Shown here: positions 57,924-64,000 of the stretch, one piece after another
How the letters are laid out: each line of letters begins with the position of its first letter
Numbering within the stretch: the first letter of the stretch is position 1
Origin: Neurospora crassa OR74A
Taxonomy: Eukaryota; Ascomycota; Sordariomycetes; Sordariales; Sordariaceae
Assembly: GCF_000182925.2 (NCBI RefSeq)
Contig: NC_026505.1
Location: 5,146,001 to 5,210,000, forward strand
Direction: 5' to 3'
Length of the DNA stretch: 64,000 nucleotides
Program-made: the position numbers and the translations under genes
Notes under the pieces: generated by a model
The model's database searches: none
What the model saw: the letters and a program-made list of their open reading frames with translations, nothing else
What the model was told of the DNA's origin: nothing

Positions 57924-59429
57924 GGTCAAACATCGAAGGGGCACGGGGCCCGGGCGTAAATATCAAACAGACGGGAGGAAGAAAGGGGGCTACCCGGGAC
58001 AGGAAAGCCGCGAAAAGAAAAAAAAAACAGAGAATTGGAGGACCCTGAACTCTCGAAAAGGGCATCCGTGTAAGATTAGAAACCGGCAAGATCTAAGACG
58101 CCACTGTCAAGATCCAAGAACCCTTTGAAAATCCATTTCGTGTGCCACCTTGACACGTGTGGGGGGGGTTGGCATTTGCGTAGGGGGGGGGGGGGGGGGG
58201 GGGCCACTGGGCCTTGGGATCGGGACCGGGGACCCGTGAATCCATGACCGAGATGAGGAGGTTGACTTGCTTGGGTGTTGACGAAAGCGTTCGGAATCCC
58301 GGGGGAGTGGAGATGGATCGGCGGGTTGGCACAAAGGCGCGATCCACCGGCCAAGCGCGGGCGGGCAACAACAAGTCAGCGAGGAGCGATAAGAAACTAC
58401 CTATGGAAAAGTGTGGGAGACGTGTTTCGCGTTGCCGGTTGAGACAGGTTGAACGGCAGGGACGGCATGGATGGCCGCCCGTGGCTGCCGTGGATAGCTG
58501 CAGACGAAACAGTCAGATAGCAGCGGGGGCCCGGACGGCTTGCCTTGACGGCCTTTCACAAGAGTCCGGCCATTTTCCCTTGTTAGTAAGCCGGTAGGGC
58601 GGGGGTGGAGGGGGAGATGATCGGTGGTTGCTTTTTCCCTTTTTCGGCGGTGAGATGCGTGTTGTTCAGTTTGTGTCCATTGTGATCACTCAGCTTTGGA
58701 ATGAAGTGAAGGAGCAACTTCCATGCGAAGAAGATGCCCTGATGCTGGTGAACCTCCACCGTTCCTGTTTCCCATTCCAATATCTCCTGCATCTTGAAAT
58801 GAAGCCAAGAACCCTGACTAAGTCTTTTAATCAAAACAACGAAAGCCACCGGCATCCGTCATCCCGTTCCTAATCGCAAGCCTTCACTCTCTTTTTCGAA
58901 TTATCGATTCGCAAGTGGCATTCACTCGTTGATCGGTCGGCCGTGGTTGGCAAGACAAGACCAACAGAATGTGCTATGACGTCACTCGACAGCACCATAC
59001 TGCATGCGGTCCCTGTAAGGCACTCCATCTGGTCCCATAAGAGGCCCTACAAACCCACTGAGGTTCCACTGTTCCTTGCCGATCCTCCGCCCCCCCGGCA
59101 GCCCGGTTCCCGAGATAGGTATCTTTATCCCAACCCTGGCACATGCCTGGACCCCTAATGTCTGAATTGCCTCGGAAACTTTTGGGCCTAGCGGACGGGA
59201 GCCGTTGCCGGCGATTGACAGCATAGAACGGGACGGTAGACGGGATGGAGGGACGTGCCGATGTCAGTTGTCAGATGTCAGTGTAGCTGTTGCTGGACGG
59301 GAAGTATGCAGGAACACATGTCCAACGCCATGCTTGGCTCGTCTGGCTCAACTGCTGCGTCGTGATAGGAAAAGGAGCTGGTTGCCATTATCAAATTCCA
59401 TTCCCAAAGGACAGACTGAAGATTTTTCA
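57924..59429. other. Gap between MscS and WW-like genes
   Basis: 1.5 kb with the MscS promoter at the left, including 21 G at 58183-58203, and the 3' flank of the WW-like gene at the right. Small open frames only. Confidence 0.55.
58183..58203. repeat. G21 homopolymer
   Basis: Twenty-one consecutive G about 260 nt upstream of the MscS start codon (minus strand: C21). Confidence 0.85.
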
Positions 59430-62400
59430 TTATACTCCAAAATCACCCCACTCCGAGCCATCATATTTACCACCGCCGCCACCAGCTCCAGATACGCTTC
59501 CCCATCTACCCGGACCAGGCTCGTTGCGACGGCTGAAGCTTGGCGGCGGAGTGATTTCGCTGTTCCTGCCAATGGTGCCGATACTGGCGAGACTGGCAGC
59601 GCCCTCGCTTCCGGGACGAGTGTGATGACTGCTGATGATCGACACTCTGGAACTGTCTGCGACGGATGCCGTGTCCCCGTTGCTGGGGACTGGTGAAGGT
59701 GATGAAGTGTCGGTTAGATTGGACACTTCGCTCTCCCTTCTGTCGTTCACCTGCTGTTGCTGTTGCTGTTGCACCTGATGGTGATGCCAATGCTGCTGGT
59801 AGTAAGTAGACTCAGGCTCGTATTGAGGACCTCCGAGTTGGACTGTCGGGGTGAAAGCATGGGGGTCATGGCCAGACGCTGACCACGCGTCTGGCGGATT
59901 GGTGAGCCATGGATATCCTTGCACTTGTGTTTGATCAGGGTGCGATGGGGGAGGGCCCTGAAATGGTACCTGAGCATTCTGTGGTGGACCTTGCCGTGGT
60001 GGAGAAGACACAGGAGGTTGTGACTGCGGAATGTTGTTGCTCGCTGGGGCATAGCGATTTCGGACTGACTTTTGAAGTTTGTTCGAGGAGCTAGCCGTGT
60101 TGCCAGTCCTCCTCAACTTTGAAAGTAACCCTCGCTTTTCCTTCACAAATGGTATTGAAGCTTCACTAAATAATCCACGAGCCTGGGGCATGTCTGCAGG
60201 AGCGGGAGGAAGCGCTTTTGACGCCAAATCATCCATTTGGCCTGCAAAGGGAGCTGTTGATTCTTGTTCCGGCCATGTGGATGCCCGTGCTTGCGACTTT
60301 GGGCTGGGAATTTGTCGTGGTGGAAGAAAGGTTTGAGGAAGGCCCGAATTACTTAGGCTTGGTTGTGGCAGGCCTCCAACACTACACGATGGAAGCTGTT
60401 GGTTGTAGGAATGGGGCAATACGTAAGGTTCTGGGGTTCCTTGTTGTTGAGAGTGACCCAGCGGAGTAAAGGGACCGCCTTGTTGCCCAGTCCCCATTTT
60501 CGAGATTGGTATTCCGGAGGGCCCCTGAGACTCGGCCACAGGTTTCCGGCGGAAGGTTTGTTCCACCGCCGGAGGGCGGTATGGAGTGAATGCGGGCTGA
60601 AGATTTCCGATGGGGATCTTCTCAGGTCGCGGAGGCCCCGAGTCAGAATGAGAGTGTGATGATCTATGCAAATCATTTTCAGGAACAGATGAATCCCAAA
60701 CAACAGTGGCAGGCAAATTTTCGGTGGAATTTTCGCTTGGCATATGGCGTAGATGCATACTCTCCTCACACCAAAGTACTGCTACGCCACCACGATCAGA
60801 TCTTACCATTTCGGTAGTGCGCTTTGGTTCATACTGAGGTGAAAGGGAGAAGTCAGCAATTGCTTGTGACAACTCCTGCGCCAACATTGGAGCCGTTTGT
60901 TCTTCACAATCTTTCGCTGCCAGAGACGGCTGATCCACTCCTTGAAATCCAGTCTGGGAAGGGGCTTGGCTGATGTTCAGCGGCTTTACTGACTGCCCGA
61001 TACCAGGAAGAACTGGGTTCGCGTAGTCACTTAAGCTTCTCCTATGCGGTCTGCTTGTCGACGCAAAGTTGGACCCCATCTGCGGTTCCTCCTCGCTTGG
61101 AGCTGGTGGCGGTGGAGGTTGCTGGTCCTGTGGCTTTGGGGTTGGCGAAGACATCTCTGTCTTTGTAGAAAATCCGTTCCCCATAAAAGGCAGTGAAGGC
61201 AGGTCTGCAGGCAAAGTATTTGTCCTCGTAAATGCAGGCGGGGGATCCAGTTCATCCTTTTTGCTGATAAGAATCATAGATTGATGGCCATGTAGAGGCT
61301 TCACTGTCTGATTGTCTAACTCGGAGAGGTCGTACAGCGGCCTTTGAACAAAGATTTTTGTAGTTGAAGAGGCGTGCTGGCCACCAGAAGGACTCTGTAA
61401 AGACTTTGGGCGTCCGTGGGCGGGCTGGAGAACGGGCGGTACCTGTTGGGTCTCCAACTTATCCGCCTGTTCCTTGGCTTTTGAGTTTGTCGCAGACTCT
61501 GTTTCGAACTCTGTTTTGTGTGGTTCTTTATTTGAGACTATCTGTCCCGGTGTCGCTTCAGCTGACGATACAGCTGGCACCTCAACCCGAAACGGCACTT
61601 GTCCTTGTATGGAATATCTTTGTGCGTGTGCAGGCGCAATATTCGAAGGAGGGGAGGCAAAATTGGCGCCCAAGATGAAGGGACTTGACTCCGTCCTCCG
61701 ATCGATATTCGGTCTTGATCCGGGATCTGCCTTTTGAGAGTTGGGGTCTTTCTGCGATTGTTCGCCAGAAGTGGCCTTCACGCTAGTGCTTTCGGATGAT
61801 AGCTCGACAGGCGTATGCCCATCGGCATTCGCCAACTGTAGCTTCCGGATAGGCGCCTCATGACCTGGTAGTTCCGCTGCGGCAGGATGTTCTTCACGGG
61901 TCCTCGCGGTCGGCTCGCCGTATAACTCTGCCACGATACCAAGAGGAAAAGCTTGGTTTATCGGACGACCATCCAACATAGGAACCCCCGGGGATAATAT
62001 AGGGGACCCTGCAACCGGGGCATCGTCAATTTTTGCTGGCGTTGTCTGCTCATGGGTCGTCACAGCGGCAGGTTGGCTATTGACAACCAGAGGAGTGGTC
62101 CCTGTACTCGTTACAGGAGAGATGTATGGTCTAGTTGACGGCTTGGTCACTTTTGCTTCTGGTGTTGTGGGGTCAGTCACCGGTAACGCGGTCTCGTCTT
62201 CATGTTGCTCCGGACTGGTGTCATTGTACGCTCCAGGACCCATGAACATGAACCCGTCTGGTTGGAACCATGGCGGTGGATCATTGTAACTAGGCGTAGA
62301 GAAGTCTGTTGAAGTCGCAGTTGCGCTGATGTTGGATGTAGGAGAACTAAGCAGTGACTCGCTTGTAGCACGCCCCTTCTTGAGTTTTTGGCTCATAAAT

Positions 62401-62567
62401 TTGTCCTCGGGTGGCATAGACCCGCCGAGATCGCCAACAAACTCGGGGAACTCATCGCCTGGTTTGGGAAAGGTGTATTGAACGAGCCCTGTAGGCTTAA
62501 ATCGATATATCCAGCGACTAATGGCTCCATCATAGTCCATCTCCCAGTTCTCCGGAAGCGCCGCCAT
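59430..62567 (-). CDS. Large disordered protein with N-terminal WW-like domain
   Basis: Single open frame of 1045 residues from MAALPENWEMDYDG. The first 50 residues resemble a WW domain (two Trp, then GLVQYTFPKPGDEFP), a fold that binds proline-rich peptides. The other 950 or so residues are mostly disordered and rich in Pro, Ser, Gln and Thr. They include a Gln run (QVQQQQQQQ) and a basic block near residues 855-900 (KEKRGLLSKLRRTG), and the end is Gly-rich (GAGGGGG, then WGDFGV). There is no signal peptide or membrane segment. The frame is open 66 codons upstream; ATG 62567 is chosen because the WW-like domain begins there and the upstream part is simple. It may be a scaffold protein; the exact function is not known to me. 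Confidence 0.8.
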   Translation of the reverse strand: MAALPENWEMDYDGAISRWIYRFKPTGLVQYTFPKPGDEFPEFVGDLGGSMPPEDKFMSQKLKKGRATSESLLSSPTSNISATATSTDFSTPSYNDPPPWFQPDGFMFMGPGAYNDTSPEQHEDETALPVTDPTTPEAKVTKPSTRPYISPVTSTGTTPLVVNSQPAAVTTHEQTTPAKIDDAPVAGSPILSPGVPMLDGRPINQAFPLGIVAELYGEPTARTREEHPAAAELPGHEAPIRKLQLANADGHTPVELSSESTSVKATSGEQSQKDPNSQKADPGSRPNIDRRTESSPFILGANFASPPSNIAPAHAQRYSIQGQVPFRVEVPAVSSAEATPGQIVSNKEPHKTEFETESATNSKAKEQADKLETQQVPPVLQPAHGRPKSLQSPSGGQHASSTTKIFVQRPLYDLSELDNQTVKPLHGHQSMILISKKDELDPPPAFTRTNTLPADLPSLPFMGNGFSTKTEMSSPTPKPQDQQPPPPPAPSEEEPQMGSNFASTSRPHRRSLSDYANPVLPGIGQSVKPLNISQAPSQTGFQGVDQPSLAAKDCEEQTAPMLAQELSQAIADFSLSPQYEPKRTTEMVRSDRGGVAVLWCEESMHLRHMPSENSTENLPATVVWDSSVPENDLHRSSHSHSDSGPPRPEKIPIGNLQPAFTPYRPPAVEQTFRRKPVAESQGPSGIPISKMGTGQQGGPFTPLGHSQQQGTPEPYVLPHSYNQQLPSCSVGGLPQPSLSNSGLPQTFLPPRQIPSPKSQARASTWPEQESTAPFAGQMDDLASKALPPAPADMPQARGLFSEASIPFVKEKRGLLSKLRRTGNTASSSNKLQKSVRNRYAPASNNIPQSQPPVSSPPRQGPPQNAQVPFQGPPPSHPDQTQVQGYPWLTNPPDAWSASGHDPHAFTPTVQLGGPQYEPESTYYQQHWHHHQVQQQQQQQVNDRRESEVSNLTDTSSPSPVPSNGDTASVADSSRVSIISSHHTRPGSEGAASLASIGTIGRNSEITPPPSFSRRNEPGPGRWGSVSGAGGGGGKYDGSEWGDFGV

Positions 62568-63113
62568 CTTGATATAGGTCGAGGGCGACGAGTGTCGGTT
62601 GAGTGAATGATGCCAGCCCAAGCATGCTTTTTTTTTAACGCAAAGGCAGTAGTCGAACAGCTGGCGCTTGCCTTGGTGAGAGGCAAACGAGATTATTGTG
62701 CGCGAAGTCTTGATAGCATGGTCGTGCCGGCGGACGCGCCAAGGTAGGAGAAGGGGTGATATCAATGGTGTCGCGGTTGAGCTGAGTCAAGAGGTAAGCT
62801 GAATGGAGGTCACATCGGGTTGGCGATAGTTTGACCGGGGAGTGTATGCACTAACTGAGGCGCGGCTGAAGTGTTTCCTTTCCGTGCGTCCAATTGAGGA
62901 CGCGCGGGGTCAACGCATCTCTTCTGCCACCAACGGCCCCCAGCTTCACGATCCTTGCCCTAGCTCTCCTTCTGCGGTGTTGTCTTCGCGCCGAATGGGA
63001 GAAATGCTTTGGACAACATTGGGACACAGGCTTGTCAAAGTCGAGTTTCCTCTTCCTTGCCGTCGGGAATTGGGATGCATTTCTCGATTGTGCAAAAGGA
63101 CTGAAACTCGAAA

Positions 63114-63155
<42 letters not shown>

Positions 63156-63848
63156 TCGTGTGGGGAAAGGGATCTAGCATTGGAAATTTCCGGTATTCAA
63201 GGAATGATACTTTTGAGAAGGCGCGAGATGCGTTGGGTGAAATTCGCAGAATGGAAAGAGCAGAGGAGACAAGACGCTTCACGGCTCAGGTTTGCTCCGA
63301 AGGACTGAAATCTCGTACTGGACACTGCAGGCAGCTTTCTCCCCAATATACGCAAAATCCTCTTCTATTTTCTACCTACTTGCACAAGTGTCAGAACCAT
63401 GATGACTCCTAACGACAACTTTAACTCCCTCTCAGTCTGGGCTCAAGTGTGGTTTTGTTGTGGTTGTACCTCTTCCCCTCGTCGGTATACCGACAAGAAT
63501 TGGTCATTCTTGCATCCAAGGTAGACTACAGGTAGTTCATGCTGGTTTCCATCACGTTATCAAATTCCTTCTTTCATCTCATCTTCTATCTCCGCCCGAC
63601 TGATAAACATGGCGGTTGATGGCAGAACCCTGATGCTTTACCTTACCGGTATTTTCGCGTATCTACTTGGTCTTGAGGTTTTCCAGTCCGCGAATCTCTT
63701 CCCTTCACCCCATTCTTAATCTCCGTTTCAGGTCTTTGCTTGATGCCCTAAACAAGATCCAAACCCCAAGACTCCATCACGAACTTCATCACCAGCTTTC
63801 TTCGTGAGCCACGAGAGCCTGCAAAATACACATCACACCTTCATCACC
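62568..63848. promoter_or_regulatory. Divergent region, WW-like gene and right-edge gene
   Basis: 1.3 kb between divergent starts. It holds a 38-nt T tract at 63117-63154 and a TACCTAC motif at 63373-63379. No gene. Confidence 0.5.
63117..63154. repeat. T38 homopolymer
   Basis: Thirty-eight consecutive T, the longest homopolymer in the window. It could be a nucleosome-excluding promoter element. No target-site duplication or retroposed body is evident beside it. Confidence 0.85.
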
Positions 63849-63933
63849 ATGGCTTCACCTGCCCCGGAGCCGCCGTCCACCGGCGTCGTCGCTTTAGACT
63901 CCGCTCACAGGACACTCTCCGTTATCATCGCAG
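63849..63933 (+). CDS. First exon of a gene cut by the right edge
   Basis: ATG in good context (CATCACCATGGCT) opens 28 codons (MASPAPEPPSTGVVALDSAH, then RTLSVIIA) up to a GTATTT donor at 63934. The rest lies outside the window. The end of the exon is hydrophobic. Product unknown. Confidence 0.5.
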
Positions 63934-64000
63934 GTATTTCTCACCATCAAATCTCATAGTGTCACCCCTCGATACACCCATACACACAACGTGAAATCAA

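Overview
The window looks like nuclear DNA of a filamentous ascomycete of the Sordariales, most likely Neurospora or a close relative. Genes are spaced out and are interrupted by short introns (about 50-120 nt) with GTAAGT/GTATGT-type donors and CTAAC/CTGAC branch sites just upstream of AG acceptors. Coding regions are rich in C-ending codons. The nucleoside diphosphate kinase has the 152-residue length, His118 and Pro72 that I recall for Neurospora NDK-1. There are no operons, no bacterial-type genes and no recognisable transposon.

Layout, left to right: a 4.5 kb gene-free stretch; sec8 (exocyst, minus); rai1 (RNA decapping, plus, eight exons including one of 8 nt); a decayed HET-domain pseudogene (plus); vacuolar aminopeptidase I (plus); an M50B-like membrane protease (minus); a secreted TIM-barrel hydrolase-like protein (plus); an NCS1 nucleobase permease (minus); trm61/gcd14 tRNA m1A58 methyltransferase (minus); a CipC/DUF3759 small protein (plus); CAF-1 large subunit (minus); a conserved-looking disordered protein of unknown role (minus); a 6.5 kb gene-free stretch; a SYG1/XPR1-type SPX-EXS protein (plus); tRNA-Ser(AGA) (minus); ndk-1 (minus); glucosidase II alpha (plus); a G1-peptidase-like secreted protein without the family's catalytic glutamine (plus); a FAM210/DUF1279-like mitochondrial protein (minus); an EF-hand MscS channel (minus); a WW-like disordered protein (minus); and the first exon of a gene that runs off the right edge.

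The genes are mostly unrelated housekeeping functions: secretion (sec8, glucosidase II), RNA and tRNA processing (rai1, trm61, tRNA-Ser), chromatin assembly (CAF-1), transport and signalling (NCS1, SPX-EXS, MscS) and vacuolar or extracellular hydrolysis. I see no biosynthetic cluster or defence island. Exon boundaries were worked out by hand from splice signals, and reading-frame sums were checked for every multi-exon model.

The observations most worth a second look are the apparent loss of the catalytic Gln in the G1-type protein, the 8-nt microexon and GC donor in rai1, a stop-free 125-codon extension upstream of ndk-1, a 5-nt first coding exon in the SPX-EXS gene, a stop-free 60-nt intron in the CAF-1 gene, a perfect 17-bp C/G hairpin, and the recurring TACCTAC/GTAGGTA motif in intergenic DNA. 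I did not find a clearly new biological system.
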